This document shows, piece by piece, positions 42,101 through 53,419 of a DNA stretch of 64,000 bases (positions are counted from its first letter, which is position 1; each line of letters begins with the position of its first letter). A model generated the notes under the pieces. That model saw only the letters and a list, made by a program, of their open reading frames with translations, ran no database searches and was not told the DNA's origin. The position numbers and the translations under genes were made by a program. The DNA is from Heloderma charlesbogerti (taxonomy: Eukaryota; Chordata; Lepidosauria; Squamata; Helodermatidae). The stretch is taken from the NCBI GenBank assembly GCA_026122225.1, contig JANEZZ010001629.1, forward strand, positions 1 to 64,000, given 5' to 3'.

Positions 42101-43504
42101 TAAGGATGTACGAATCCCTTACTTTGTTCCAGTCTGGGGCATCCACGGTGGGGGGGGGGAGACGATCCCTCCCTCACCCCAGAATCGTCCACAGCTGGCT
42201 CCGCTCCACTGCAAAGCTGTGGAGCCACTGGCTGGGGCTGACTGCAGCTGGACTTCCAGCCACTGCCAGGCTGCTGTGGCTGCAAATGGCAGCCATCAAA
42301 GCAGCTGCCATTAGCATCCTTGCATTAAGCAGTGATAAGTATTTAGGTAGCCTATCACGGCAAAAGGCAGGGGCACAAATGGCAGCTGCTACACCATTTG
42401 CGCCCGTGATCTTTGCTGTGATATTAGGGATGTCAGAGAATTCCACCACGGATCTCAGGGAGGCTGAATGCCAGCGCATTCGGCCCCCTGAAATCGGTGG
42501 CGGAATGGTCCGCCACCCCTCACCCCCCCCCCGGGACGGGACTTACCTTGGGCGGATCTTCCTGGTGGCGGCGGGTCCGGCGGCGGGTCCGGTGGCAGGT
42601 CCGGCGGCGGTTCAGCGGAAGCGGCGGCCGGTCTTCCAACCGGCTGCCACCGCTGCCATTTCCAGTTAAAAAAAAAAAAATGATAGGCTACGTAAAGATT
42701 TACGTAGCCTATCACGGCTAGATTTTTAAAAAACACCGTGATAGGCTACGTAAATGTTTACGTAGCCTGTCACGGCTGATTTAAAAGAAAAGAAAAAATG
42801 CGCGTATGCAAATGGCGGTGCCCATGGGCGCCACCATTTGCATTCCTTATTTTGGCACGTCTTAGTCTACGTAAACATTTACGTAGACTAAGACGGCAAA
42901 AATAAGGGGAACGCAAATAGCGTAGTGTCTACGCTATTTGCGTTCCCCTTATTTTCACCATCTTAGTCTACGTAAATCTTTACGTAGACTAAGACATGCC
43001 AAAATAAGGAATGCAAATGGCGGCGCCCATGGGTGCCGCCATTTGCATACGCGCATTTTTTTTCTTTTAAATCAGCCGTGATAGGCTACGTAAACATTTA
43101 CGTAGCCTATCACAGCTGACTGCAGGGACGCAAACGGTGGCGGCTACAGCCACCACCATTTGTGTCCCTGCTAGCCAGCAGCCGGATGTCCAGCCACTGG
43201 CGGAGCCGGCCGGCAGCTCCTCAGAATCCCTGCGGAGCAGAGCCAGCTGGCCAGGATTCCGGGGGGGGAGGAATGGAGCACCTCCCCCGCCGGCGAGGAT
43301 TCCGGGGGGAGGGATGGAACGCCTCCCCCCCCTACTTTAGCATAATCCCCGAAAGGTAAGTGATTTTCGTACATCCCTAGGCTACGTACATCCCTTGCCA
43401 CAGAGTGGAGTCGGCTGGGCAGGATTCCGGGGGGAGGGACGGATCGCCCCCTCCCACCGTGGATGCTCCTCAGCAGAGCAAGGTAAGGGATCTGTGCATC
43501 CCTA
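42101..43504. mobile_element. hAT-type element split by a nested palindrome element
   Basis: Left end TAAGGATG, right end CATCCCTA at 43497-43504. Its own sequence is 42101-42424 and 43380-43504. The flanks gctggaag and agttcttg do not match, so one end may belong to another copy. The right piece repeats the AGGTAAGGGAT and 'gtgcatcccta' terminus. Confidence 0.6.
42425..43379. mobile_element. hAT-type hierarchical palindrome element (nested)
   Basis: TAGGGATG to CATCCCTA, 955 bp. In order: GC-rich arm with actTACCT donor-like word (42541-42548, minus), boxes at about 42689 and 42743, cap near 42811, inner boxes near 42868 and 42969 around 'aatagcgtagtgtctacgct', cap near 43017, a box near 43087, then the arm with AGGTAAGT (43354-43361, plus). 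The inner boxes pair as mirror images. Flanks tgtgatat and ggctacgt do not match. Confidence 0.88.
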
Positions 43505-44293
43505 AGTTCTTGAAGGAGTTCTCAGAGCCCCTAAGTGAATTCAAATTACACTCACTGAACTACAGCTCCCACAATTCTTTGGGAGAAATTCAACTGTTAT
43601 AAAAGTGATATATGTTTGTGATGAGGGTATATCTTATGATTCTAGTCCCCTTCCTTTTCTGTACTTAGTCATATCTTCTCCTGCACTTCAAAAAATTAAG
43701 GACAGAGGTGAGATACTGATCTGACTTTTGTTAGATCTTACCAGAGTTCAATTTTGTACTAATTGGAACTCTTGAAGTGGAATATCAGATAGGGTGCCAT
43801 CAAGGGTTCAGAAATAATTCGCTGTGGTAGTTCCAAGTGAGCAATGAAGCCACCAGGAGGGAAAGAACCCTTATTAACTTTAAAGCCAAGGGACACCCCC
43901 CCGCAAAAAAAAGTAAGAGAGCTTTGATTCACATAATTATGCATTGAGATTTGAGCTGATAACTGTCTGGGAACAAAAAATGTACTGGATGTGATCCTGA
44001 AAGAACATTACCTTCTAAACCATCATAGGCTTCAATAGGCACCCTGGGTTGAGGCAGGTTCAGGCCATGTGTTTATTATAGCACTAGAATCAAAATTCAT
44101 CATTTAAAAATCCATCAGTATAGAATGAAGTCAGCTTAACTTCTAAGAATGCTGGACTCCTCTAAGCTGATGGAGCATGGATTTGAAGCAGCTCTTGGAT
44201 ATGACAACTCAGCATTTTACATATTTATGTGGGCACTCCTTCCTAACACTCAGGTTCATTGTAATAATTAGGACTACAGCATCAGTGGAGGAA
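43505..44293. other. No gene or repeat recognised
   Basis: Unassigned A+T-leaning sequence. Confidence 0.4.
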
Positions 44294-44294
44294 G

Positions 44295-44467
44295 CAGTGG
44301 AGGCTGTTTACTCCAATGTCAGTGGGGCAGTAAATCTACTCCAGGTTTCAGTCAGAACCAGTCAGAACCCTAAAGGAGCTATCCAAGGGGTTCCGACTGA
44401 CTGGTTCCGACTGAAACCCAGAGTGGATTCACCACCCCACTGACATCAGAGCCACCAGCCTCCACTG
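44295..44467. mobile_element. Foldback MITE with CAGTGGAGGCTG/CCTCCACTG ends
   Basis: Left CAGTGGAGGCTG and right 'ccaccagcctccactg' are inverted. Inner arms 'ggtttcagtcagaaccagtc' and 'gactggttccgactgaaacc' also pair. Flanks agree only approximately (ggaggaag, tggggaag). Same family as 53149-53368. Confidence 0.75.
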
Positions 44468-44599
44468 GTGGGGAAGGTGTGGGACAGTTGAAGCTGCCCT
44501 GGCTGAGGCAATGGAGTGAAGAGTGCTTCTCTGCCCAGGAACTTGGCCAAGGTGGTTTAGCAATGGGCGAATGAGCAAGTTCAAGATCACAAGGATTCA

Positions 44600-44985
44600 T
44601 AGAATCATAGAATCTTGGCTTGGTAGTGTTGGAAGGGGCCTACAAGAACATCCCCCTGTTCAATGCAGGAATCAAGTCAGAGCATCCCCAATAGGGATGG
44701 CAGAGAAATCCTACGCCGGACACCATTTGCGGCCGCAGCCCGGCAGCGGATGAAAGTCCGGCTGTGGGCGGCCCTGGTTGGCAGCTCCGCAGACTCGCCG
44801 TGGAGCGGAGCCAGCTGGGCAGGATTCCAGGGGGAGCGACAGATCGTCTCCCCCCCCATGGACATCTGGACTGGAACAGGGTGAGTATTCCGTACACCCC
44901 TAATCCCCGACAGATGGCCATCCAGCCTCATCTTAAATGTCTCCCCAAACATCGTCTGCCTGCTCATCTCATGCCCAATTCCTAT
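44600..44985 (-). mobile_element. CR1 LINE 3' end split by 44692-44902
   Basis: 'catagaatcatagaatc' (complement of the terminal repeats), then 'gttggaaggggcctacaaga' and 'ctgttcaatgcaggaatc'. After the inserted element it resumes with 'cgacagatggccatccagcc'. It is the complement of 1-203. Confidence 0.88.
44692..44902. mobile_element. Short hAT-type element inserted in CR1
   Basis: 211 bp, TAGGGATG to CACCCCTA, flanks atccccaa and atccccga (7 of 8) taken from the CR1 target. It contains only the GC-rich arm of the palindrome family, with no core, so it may be an internal-deletion derivative. Confidence 0.9.
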
Positions 44986-44999
44986 TAGTGATCATGGCT

Positions 45000-45319
45000 T
45001 GCTTTGTAAGAATGGGAAAATTACACGTATCAAGCAGCACTCAAATGGAAATGGGAGATTCGTGCACATTTTTGGAGATTTGTACAGATCTCCTCAAATT
45101 TGCTCAACATTCCCCAAATTTGCACAGATCTCCTAATTTGTGCAAATTTCATCCAGAGACTAAAGCAGGGCTGATTCAGTTTACTGCGGAAATTTGCGCA
45201 AATTAGGAGATTTGCACAAAGCAAACAGAATCAGGAATGAGACGGATGCGAGCATGTGTTTGACACTTTCTGAATATTTTCAGCAGACACATGCTCGCAC
45301 TCGCATTTGGGGCTTCAGA
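45000..45319. mobile_element. Possible A+T-rich hAT-like MITE
   Basis: Alternating 'gatttgcacaaa', 'caaatttgcacagatctcct' and their complements as in 31660-32154. A separate inverted pair 'gcgagcatgtgtttgac' / 'cagacacatgctcgc' lies at 45247-45300. Ends not defined. Confidence 0.45.
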
Positions 45320-45828
45320 TAGGGATGCTCACATGTTTTGCAAGCAAAAACAAAATTCTCAGACTTCCTTAGGTTTCACTGGGCTTAGGATTCCCCATTG
45401 GGGAAATCCCAGAAACAGCAAAGCCGTGTCCCCCAACAAGGTGGAATGCCCCTCCATCTGGTGCCTCAGTGGAGATAGCATCACCTACCCTGTGTCCTCC
45501 TTAATGGCTAAAGTGGTATGGAAGGCAGGGCTGGGATCCTGACCAAGGCACCAGATGGAGAAGCACTCTTCCACATGGCCCCTTTGCCAGGGCAGCTTCA
45601 CCCACCTTACATCTTCCCCAGGGCTGCTGATGGTAGGGTAGGAGGGGGGCATCTGACCCCTACACCCAATTATAGTTCCTCACCCTTGTTTTAGTCAATG
45701 GATGCATGTGTACATACAAATTTCTGTGTGTAGAGAAGCAACCTGTGTGGAAATGGGATGGAACAAGGTTGGTAGTAGAAGAATGAGAACTTTAATGGGA
45801 TCGGGTTAGGCAGACCTGCCCATCCCTG
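45320..45828. mobile_element. Possible hAT-type element, ends only
   Basis: TAGGGATG at 45320 and CATCCCTG at 45821, 509 bp apart; flanks gcttcaga and ttcaagac do not match well. The pairing of these ends is uncertain. Confidence 0.4.
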
Positions 45829-45929
45829 TTCAAGACAGAAACCCCAGTGGGCCATCTACTCTCACACAATCCTACCTAAATGTTTTGGTCATCCATGGAG
45901 GTTCATTTAAAGGTGCCCACACCTCCCAA

Positions 45930-46165
45930 GCTTAGAGGGGAGGTGGCCAGAGAGAGGGCCTTTTCTCCTGGGATTTCTGACCTGTGAAATGTTCTCTCAA
46001 GGGAAGCTCCTTTGGCGCCGGGTCTTCCACAGTTCTTTTTCACCAACACTTCTTAATTATCTGTCAGATCTTTTTTATCTGCTGCTCCTCTTTTATTTGT
46101 CTGCTGTTTTTAACAGCTTTTTAATGGTCTGGATATTTCATTATTTTTTGTCTTGGAGTGAAGAA
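45930..46165 (+). mobile_element. L2-like LINE 3' end fragment
   Basis: 'ggccagagagagggccttttc' resembles the RAFS region and is followed by a T-rich 3' UTR (ttttaacagctttttaatgg). It matches the layout of 13430-13797 but is diverged. Confidence 0.55.
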
Positions 46166-46390
46166 AGACAGGTTCAGTCCACCACCCCTTCCCCTCAGCC
46201 ATACTTTATAGGTGTCTAAGGAGGGCTCCCTGAGTCACCCCTGCTTGGTTCCACAACTCCAGATTGGTGAGGCAGGTTAGTCCCAAAGGCAAGCCATGGG
46301 TCACATGGCCCTGGGCTGCCAGCCTCCATATTTGCCAGTCACTGTAAAGGTGCCTTGGAGTGCTCACCAAATCTGGCTAACCTGCTAAAT

Positions 46391-46877
46391 TTGGGGTGGC
46401 TGTCATGGGGAACTCCTGTTTGATTGTGGCTTGATTGGTCCCCGTGGTGCCCCTGACTCAGGGAGCATTTGAGAGCCGAGCAGCAGGTCAGATCCTGAAA
46501 CTCGAGAACTTTCCCCACCTTTTTTTTCAAATCCATGAGTCGCAATTTTCACAAAATCATGGGTATGAATATTTACAGAAATCATGATTTGTGCAAAATT
46601 GCGGCCCTAAATTACTATTTATGCCAATAATTTAGCATAAATTGTGCTATTTACAGCCATGATTTTGCACAAATTGCAATTTCTGTAAATATTCATACCT
46701 GGAATTTTGCACAGATCACGATTTGTGCAAATAAAAAAGTGGAAAACCACGAGCTTTCCTGACTCAGCGTGTGCTGAGTTGGGCCAGCTCAGGGATCCAT
46801 GAGCTGGTGTCCGGGAGGCCAAGCTGGTGAAAACTCACCATGTTGTACCCCTCAGCTAGATTCCTCTGACATCCCTC
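46391..46877. mobile_element. hAT-type foldback MITE
   Basis: Exact 8-bp duplication tgctaaat (46383-46390, 46878-46885); ends TTGGGGTG and CATCCCTC. The core is a foldback: 'atgaatatttacagaaatca' near 46565 faces 'tttctgtaaatattcatacc' near 46680, around 'taatttagcataaatt'. Confidence 0.92.
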
Positions 46878-46885
46878 TGCTAAAT

Positions 46886-47263
46886 TCCTGTATTGTCCTG
46901 CCATATAACCAATTAACCTGTTTAACACACTCCCACCTCATAAAGCAATTAAGCCAACTGAATACATTACAGAGTAGGTGAAAAAACCTTGTCACCTGGC
47001 CAATATGTGAATAGGCCAAAACTTCCTACTTGGCCCTCTGAAAGAGTAAGTAGCTAATCCTGGATGGCTTCAAGGAAGGGTGGGTGAGATGCAGGAGGAA
47101 AGAGGCTGAGGAAGGAAGAGTAGCCAGATTTTAAAGTCCCATGATGCTGTGTGGTGCACAGCCACACACACATGCTACAGTGTCCCCGCCTCTTCCTCCG
47201 CGGCCACAAAAGAGTCCTTTGTCTGAGCCATTCTGGCACTGGCCAAGGAATGGGAATCCTCTG
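46886..47263. other. No gene or repeat recognised
   Basis: Unassigned sequence between two hAT-type elements. Confidence 0.4.
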
Positions 47264-47271
47264 AAAAATTC

Positions 47272-47903
47272 TAGGGATGGCGGAGAATTCTGCCATGGAC
47301 CCCAATGAGGCCGGATTCCAAAGAATCCAGCCTCCGGAGTCCGTGGCGGAATGGGGCACTCACCTCTGCCTCCCTTTGGAATCCAGCCGGGCCAGCTCCT
47401 CCACACAGCAATCCTGTGGAGCCGGCAGCCGGGTCCACATGGCTGGCGATACGGCTGGCTGCCATTGCCATGCCATATTGCTGGGCTAACTCCAGACGGA
47501 AATACAGCCGGCTGCCATTGCCGTGCTGTCTCACTGGGCTAACTCCAGCTAGCCTATCGCGTGAAAAAACAGGGACGCAAATGGCGTAGTGGATGCCATT
47601 TGCACCCGTAAAGCTGTTAGATTAACCTAAATGCAGCCGTAAATGACTGCATTTAGGTTAACCTAACAGCTTTATGGCCGCAAATGACGTAGTGGATGCC
47701 ATTCGCATCCAGAGTTAGCCCAGCGATACAGCATGGCAATGGTGGCCGGCCGTATCACCAGTGATGCAGACCTGGCGGCCGGCTCCACAGGGCTGCTGTG
47801 GAGCAAAGCCAGCCCAGATGGATCCCGGGGGGAGGGACGGATCACCTCCCCCCAAGGGCAGATTCCCACCCAGACCAGCAGATAGGGAATCCACCCATCC
47901 CTA
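47272..47903. mobile_element. hAT-type palindrome element, ACCTAAATGCAG subtype
   Basis: TAGGGATG to CATCCCTA, exact 8-bp duplication aaaaattc (47264-47271, 47904-47911). The core holds a 'ttaacctaaatgcagc' / 'ctgcatttaggttaac' palindrome (about 47632-47667) and a repeated 'gctgccattgcc...ctgggctaactcc' unit (47457, 47509). Related to 21208-22589. Confidence 0.94.
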
Positions 47904-47911
47904 AAAAATTC

Positions 47912-48704
47912 CACCACAATCCTTATCTAAATTGTTTCCCACCCTGTCAAAATACTTCATACACTTCTCCCCATTTCCACATGAAATGTGCAATGTCAAT
48001 ACCAAGTAATGATTCCAAAAAATGTACCTTTCTGAAAATCATAGATCAGCTTTGGCAAACAAATACCCCAGATATACAAGGTGAATGCTCCCTAAGTTCA
48101 AAATAGTGCTGAAAATAAATGGGAAGATGGATATATAACCTCAATTTTGGATCCTGGCTATCAGGATATTCCAGGCTTCAGTACTCCAGGGAAGGTTTAA
48201 CAAGTAATCATGAGTGACATTATGACGTGAGAAAGTGGATGTGTCACCTCTGTTTTTAGATAGGCTAACCAGAGAGAGATTCGGAAGAAACGACAAAACA
48301 GCAGTTTGAGTTGATCCACTTTTGTTTTATTTTGTTCACCGTTGCTATGGTTATTTCATCTTTTGTGGTCTTCTATGTCTTTCTTATTGTCCCATAAGAA
48401 TGGACTTAAGCTGTATTACAGATACATTATTTTACTCATGTTATCCTCTTGTCTAAAGAATGTGTGTTTGCGTGCATGCTCACACAGAGAGAGAGCCACA
48501 GACACACACACGGGTCTCTCTGTATAGCCGAATTAAGACCATTTGGGGTTTTTGTAGCTACAGCTTTGTCGCTGTTCCTTTGAATTTCAGAAACATCTAT
48601 CAGACTTACCTCTTTTAGTTATCTTCTACCACAGATAGGGTTGCTCCTATAACACTTAGCTGGCTGTTCACCCCTTCTGTATCCATGTTGGTTATGCACA
48701 GAAA
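47912..48704. other. No gene or repeat recognised
   Basis: Low-repeat sequence; a purine/pyrimidine 'agagagagagcc...cacacacac' patch near 48486. Confidence 0.4.
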
Positions 48705-48708
48705 TGAA

Positions 48709-48770
48709 GAGTACAATCCTATGCATGTTTAGACAGAAGAAAGTCCTACAACTCCCAGCATGCCCCAGCC
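48709..48770. mobile_element. Half of a palindromic MITE (as 38047-38163)
   Basis: 'acaatcctatgcatgtttag' and 'aagtcctacaactcccagca' match the left arm of 38047-38163. The mirror arm is replaced by other sequence. Confidence 0.7.
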
Positions 48771-49019
48771 AGCAGCAATGTGTTCCCTGAAACAAAAATG
48801 TGCTGGTTAACATGCGCACATTTGAAAAATGCACAAAGAGAACTGCATTGATTTCTAAAATGCTCACAAACATGCCTTCATCAGTGGGCGTGGTGCGTAC
48901 ATAAAAAGGTGTACATTTGAAAAATGTGCACAAAAATGACCTGTGAAGCCTTACACGGCTCTAGGCTGCAATACCTGATGGAGTCCCCTTTCTGGTAGGA
49001 ACCTACCCTTGCACTATTA

Positions 49020-49415
49020 TCATCACTTGAGGCCCTCTTCCAAGGGAGGTTCAGAGGATTGCAACAAAGGAGAGGGCATTCTCAGTGGTGCTTCCCCGAC
49101 CACACACACACACACACACACACACACACCAATTGTGGAACGCTCTCTCCAGTGAGGTCGCCTGGTGCCCACATTGCCAACTTTTCAGCATTAAGACTTC
49201 CCTCTACTCCAAGGCATTTGACAGTATATGATAAGGCGTTTTCATGAGTCCCGGGATTTTTATTGTTGATTGTTTAAAATTGTTTTTTATTTTTATTTTT
49301 TTATGCTAGCGGTCTTATGTTATCATATGGATTTTTTAGGGGGGTAATCTTTGTAAACCACCTGGAGAACTTTGGCGATTGGGAGATATAGAAATGTAAT
49401 CGATGAAATGAAATG
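49020..49415 (+). mobile_element. L2-like LINE 3' end with internal (CA)n
   Basis: 'gagagggcattctcagtggt' (RAFSVV region), a CA repeat at 49101-49128, 'ttgtggaacgctctctccag' (the LWNSLP region), then the 3' UTR and tail 'gtaaaccacctggagaactt'. The CA repeat expanded inside the coding remnant. Confidence 0.75.
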
Positions 49416-49575
49416 AAATGAAAAATGCATACATTGTAAACATGGGCACAAAAATGCATACGGATTTGGGCGGGGAGGGGAATGTAGCAACCCTGGATAG
49501 GAGTTTGGTGGTGGAAAAATTAGGATCTTGATTCTTGACAAGATGGAGCGTCACAAGATGGAGCCCATCCCTAAT

Positions 49576-49655
49576 ACCCACTTACCTGGGAGTAAGTCTC
49601 ACTGAACACAATGGGGCTTGCTTTGGAATAGCCATGCCCAAGACTGCACTGTAAC
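49576..49655. mobile_element. MITE fragment (CTTACCTGGGAGTAAG type)
   Basis: 'acttacctgggagtaagtct' with 'cactgaacacaatggggctt', a motif shared in complement with 50225 and 52030. Borders unknown. Confidence 0.55.
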
Positions 49656-49705
49656 GGAGAAGACAGAAACCCTGTTCAGATAACAAGATGCGTGGAAGGT
49701 ATCGA

Positions 49706-50122
49706 TAGGGATGGTGCGGGCACTTGGTGGAGCCCGGGAGTCTGACAAACTCCCCCCCCCCACGCACGCACTCATACCTCTGGACTGCTCCTACCAAGCT
49801 GCTATCCCCACCCACACCCCCGCACTTTCTGAGCCATCGGCACCCACGTGGAGCCATTCCCAAGCACCCATTGTTCCCGTGGTCATAGATAGGACTTTTA
49901 CGGCTGCTATGTGAGCAATATTACATTTACGGAAGTTCTGAGTCTCCATTTTGCAAAAAAAGACCTGTGACCACAGGAAGGACAGGCAGTCAAGAACGAT
50001 TCCAGGTAGGTGATGTTGGGCACGGGGGGGGGGGTGTAAGCAGGTTTGGGAGCACACAAGCAGAGGTAGCAGCTGGGCGGGTGCCGGGAGAACCCAGACG
50101 GGGAGGTGTCTGTCCATCTCTA
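49706..50122. mobile_element. hAT-type MITE
   Basis: TAGGGATG to CATCTCTA; flanks ggtatcga and tgtatcaa agree at 6 of 8. The core inverts around 'cgtggtcatagataggac' and 'aagacctgtgaccacagg'. Confidence 0.75.
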
Positions 50123-50139
50123 TGTATCAAGGAAGATCA

Positions 50140-50300
50140 TGCCCATTGGGCAAAAATCCAATATAAATCCTACTTAGAGTAAATTTGAGCAAATGAATGG
50201 AACTCAAATTAGCCATGACCAAGCCCCATTCATTTCAATAGGTCTACTTTAAGTAGGACTTATGTTGGCTTTTACCCATTGACTCCGCAGACACCCTGTG
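50140..50300. mobile_element. Palindromic MITE
   Basis: 'gggcaaaaatccaatataaa' and 'tcctacttagagtaaa' on the left are answered by 'tctactttaagtaggact' and 'tatgttggcttttaccc' on the right. An almost full-length inverted repeat of about 160 bp. Confidence 0.75.
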
Positions 50301-50387
50301 GAATAGAGCCTACATTTGTTTCTATACATGTGATCAGGAACACTGCAAAAGGCAGAGTCCTGATTATGTTGGGACACCTCATGCATA

Positions 50388-50520
50388 TTTATTTATTTAT
50401 CTGATTTTTACCCTGCCTTTCTGTCAAGAAAAATGGCACTCAAGGTGGCTTACGATCATAAATAAATCTTGATTAAAACAATAATAAAATAATGCACTAA
50501 AACACAATAGAAATACAGCA
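50388..50520 (-). mobile_element. L2-like LINE 3' tail
   Basis: 'ttatttatttatctgatttt' then 'actcaaggtggcttacgatc' and A-rich sequence, the complement of a LINE terminus. Confidence 0.6.
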
Positions 50521-52024
50521 GTAACTGAATATGCATTTGGTTGTGGTCAGATGAACCTCCTGGTGAACACATGGAAGCCAGGGCATAGCCAGAAGGCACA
50601 ATCCTGTTCAACTCATTCATATCCATGTCCACATGACTAGGGAATGGCATGCATTTTAAAGTGTGGTGGAAATGGTGTTTGAACACACGTCCACTGCCTT
50701 CTGAGGCCATTGTTTTCAGGGCAGCACAGATGTATTCAAACAACTTCTACCGCACTCAGAATGTCTTTCAGTTGATCTGTCTTCACCCTACGTGCACCTT
50801 CACAGGTGCTTTTCATCCTGCAATTCTGCTTCCAGATTCTTTGCGGGATTAAGATCAGCTCCTTTCCATGGGCTGACATGGGCTGTTTTTTCAGGGCTGT
50901 CTTCCTCAGCAAGTTCTTGTAGCCTCTTTGCCACCTCCTCAGAATTTGCTGCCTCTCTCTGCTTGGTCTAGGAACTGGAGGGAGAGGGGAGAAAATGCTG
51001 GGGGGGGGTGCTTTGTAAGAATTTGCTATGCTTTTTTTCTTTTTCTCCTCATCCTGCTGACTCCACTGAGGTAGCAGAGAGGGCGCCCCAATTTACCCAG
51101 TCAGAGAGGACCACCTGGAATATGTAACATCAGTTCCATATTACATGTTTATCCTGCCATTATTCCAAAGAGTTCAGACATGTCTCCGTCCATTATAGAA
51201 GAACCCTGCAAAGTAGCTTAGACAAAGGAGATGGGGTGAGAGAGAGAGAAAGAGAGACTAGCCCAGAGTATCTTCCCTTCTTCTATGGTGGAGTGTGCAG
51301 CCACCCTATATTTACTTCATGGCACCATGGTTATAGCAGAACTGCACAATTTCACACAGCCATTAAAGCAGATTTACATTTAAATAATTTAAATACTGCA
51401 TTATCTCCGTTTTTTTAAAAAAAAGTGGGATAAAGGTAAAAAACCATGGGAGATGCTCTCAAGGTTGATGATGTCATGTAAAGTACCCATAAATATCCAT
51501 GAGTGACCAATCACGAGAGTGACATAGAAGCCCAGTCTGAAGGAGCTCTGTGTCCACTTCATTCCCTTTCCTTGAGAAAAAAGGATATTGGTAAGATGAG
51601 GTTTTCCATTCTCAGTGTTAATTCCTAATCAGTATATGCAGTAACCCTCCCTATCAGACTGGTAAATCACTGAATTTCCTATCCAATGGAGCAGATGTCT
51701 ACCTAAATAAATACATGCCAGGAAACATCTCCCACGTAAGCCCCATTGAAGTGATGAGCATGGTTCTTTTCAATAGGGTATATGCAGCGGATGTTCTACA
51801 GAGAACTGAACATCCAAGGTCATCCATTGCTCAACAGTCTTTTGCCATGACTGGCTTTCTTTAATCAGACCGCCTCTATAACAAAAAGAGAGACGCCAAT
51901 TTACCTTTTCTGCACCACACTAAAATGGTTAACCTCATCTCTGGTGACTGCCATGAAAAAAAAAAAATCCACGCTTTCAGACTTGTTGTGGATTACATTT
52001 GTCCTTTGACATTTACAGTCTACA
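50521..52024. other. No gene recognised, 1.5 kb low-repeat block
   Basis: Short frames only. A C+T-rich patch near 50890-51060 and an AG-repeat near 51237-51255. No exon-like pattern that I trust. Confidence 0.4.
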
Positions 52025-52029
52025 ATGCA

Positions 52030-52330
52030 TAATCCAAAATGAGTAAGCCCCATTGCACACAGTGACTGGGTTCACATGATCAAGGAGGGGGAAGTAAGCC
52101 ATGGTGGCTTATTTCCCCCCATGTCCATGCATGCGCCATTCATCTGCCAGTGTCATTTGCATAGTTACCCTCGGCAGCACAGCTTGTTGTGTCATGTGAA
52201 CCCGGCCAAGGTGGCTTGTTGCCATGGGTAACAACCTACCCAGAACCCATGGGCTGTTGTAAGGTAGCTTATTTCCCCCTCCGTGATCATGCAAACCAGG
52301 CCAGTAAAACTTACTTCTGAGTAGCAATGT
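52030..52330. mobile_element. Foldback MITE nested in another MITE
   Basis: 'ctgggttcacatgatcaagg' at 52066 faces 'tgatcatgcaaaccaggcc' at 52283, with 'gggggaagtaagcc' facing 'tagcttatttcccccc'-like inner arms. The flanks 'gtaagccccattgcac' and 'acttacttctgagtag' are the halves of the MITE type seen at 49576, so the foldback entered an older element. Confidence 0.65.
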
Positions 52331-52751
52331 CCCGATCTTGTGAAATCCATCCCATATGTGTTTCATGCATTGGGTAGTGTCATTAGTTCTGTCGTCCATT
52401 CCCAGATGAAGTCATTTTTTTCCCATTAGCAGAAAAATATGCAAATAATTCCATAAGAGGGTTTGCAGCAATTTACATAATTTACATTAGTACGTAACAT
52501 TTTGCATATTGTCCCCCATTCCATTCAACTTTTCCCTACATATATTTTCCAGGATGGCATATGTCTGAGCAGAAACCTGCCTATTTTCCTATGAATAAAT
52601 TTGTGTAAATTTCAGGAAAGTAAAAAAAAAGATCCAAAAGTCCATGGACTACCCACAGCCTGAGGGGGCCAGTCCTCATCACATTCTGAAGGCCACATTC
52701 TTAGAGATCTGAACTCATTTTAGTCCATCTCCCATTTCTCCAGCATCCCTA
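52322..52751. mobile_element. Possible hAT-type MITE, right end clear
   Basis: CATCCCTA at 52744-52751 with an A+T-rich interior like the 11580 family. A left end TAGCAATG at 52322 would give flanks cttctgag and cttttaag (6 of 8), but those bases may belong to the neighbouring MITE. Confidence 0.45.
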
Positions 52752-52773
52752 CTTTTAAGCAACAATATATAGC

Positions 52774-53000
52774 AGGGGTGCACAGCCCATGGCCCACGAG
52801 CTGCATGCCCCACCCCAGGTTTTTACTGTGGCCTAGATGGGTCCCCTGACAACCCCACACACACTCCGATGAATCCCACCATGCTGATTTCCCCTGTACT
52901 CGCCATTCCCTTCCCCAGAGATCCTCGTACAAATCACTCTTTCCCTATCACTGCTACCAACAAGGAAAGAACCATCTGTATCAGGAACACTGGGATGTGT
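52774..53000. mobile_element. Possible CAGGGGTG-type hAT element, left end
   Basis: Begins CAGGGGTGCACAGCCCATGG at 52774, resembling the ends of Charlie-like hAT elements. The right end was not found. Confidence 0.4.
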
Positions 53001-53004
53001 GCAC

Positions 53005-53007
<3 letters not shown>

Positions 53008-53043
<36 letters not shown>
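53008..53043 (+). repeat. (GT)n microsatellite
   Basis: About 17 GT units, with CA repeats in complement giving H/T-rich frames. Confidence 0.95.
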
Positions 53044-53044
<1 letters not shown>

Positions 53045-53148
53045 CTGTGTATGTGGGTGTACTTGTATGTATGCATGTGTGCGTGCATGAGCACATGGAT
53101 GCAGCCTTTGAGCCAGCATCACAAGATGTAGTGAATGATGGCCACCAA

Positions 53149-53368
53149 CCAGTTGAGACCGGTGGCTCCGATTTCAGTGGGGCTGTGAATCGATTCTGGG
53201 TTTCAGTCAGAACCTGCCAGAACTCTAAAGGAGCTATCCAAGGTGCCAAATCCTATCCCCAAAGCAGGTTCAGCACCTTGGACAGCTCCAGTGGAGTTCT
53301 GGCTGGTTCTGACTGACACCCAGAATGGATCTACAGCCCCATCAAAATCAGAGCCACCAGCCTCCACT
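53149..53368. mobile_element. Foldback MITE (CAGTGGAGGCTG family) inserted in CR1
   Basis: Exact 8-bp duplication gccaccaa (53141-53148, 53369-53376). Inverted arms 'ggtggctccgatttcagtgg' and 'atcagagccaccagcctcc'; inner 'ttcagtcagaacc' and 'ggttctgactgac' also pair. The 8-bp duplication suggests hAT. Confidence 0.92.
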
Positions 53369-53419
53369 GCCACCAACTTAAAAGGGATGAGACAAATTCA
53401 TGGAGGAGAAGGCTACCAG

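Noticed and set aside
41955..42669. 187- and 153-codon frames on opposite strands
   Set aside because: They cross element boundaries at 42101 and 42425, so cannot be single genes.
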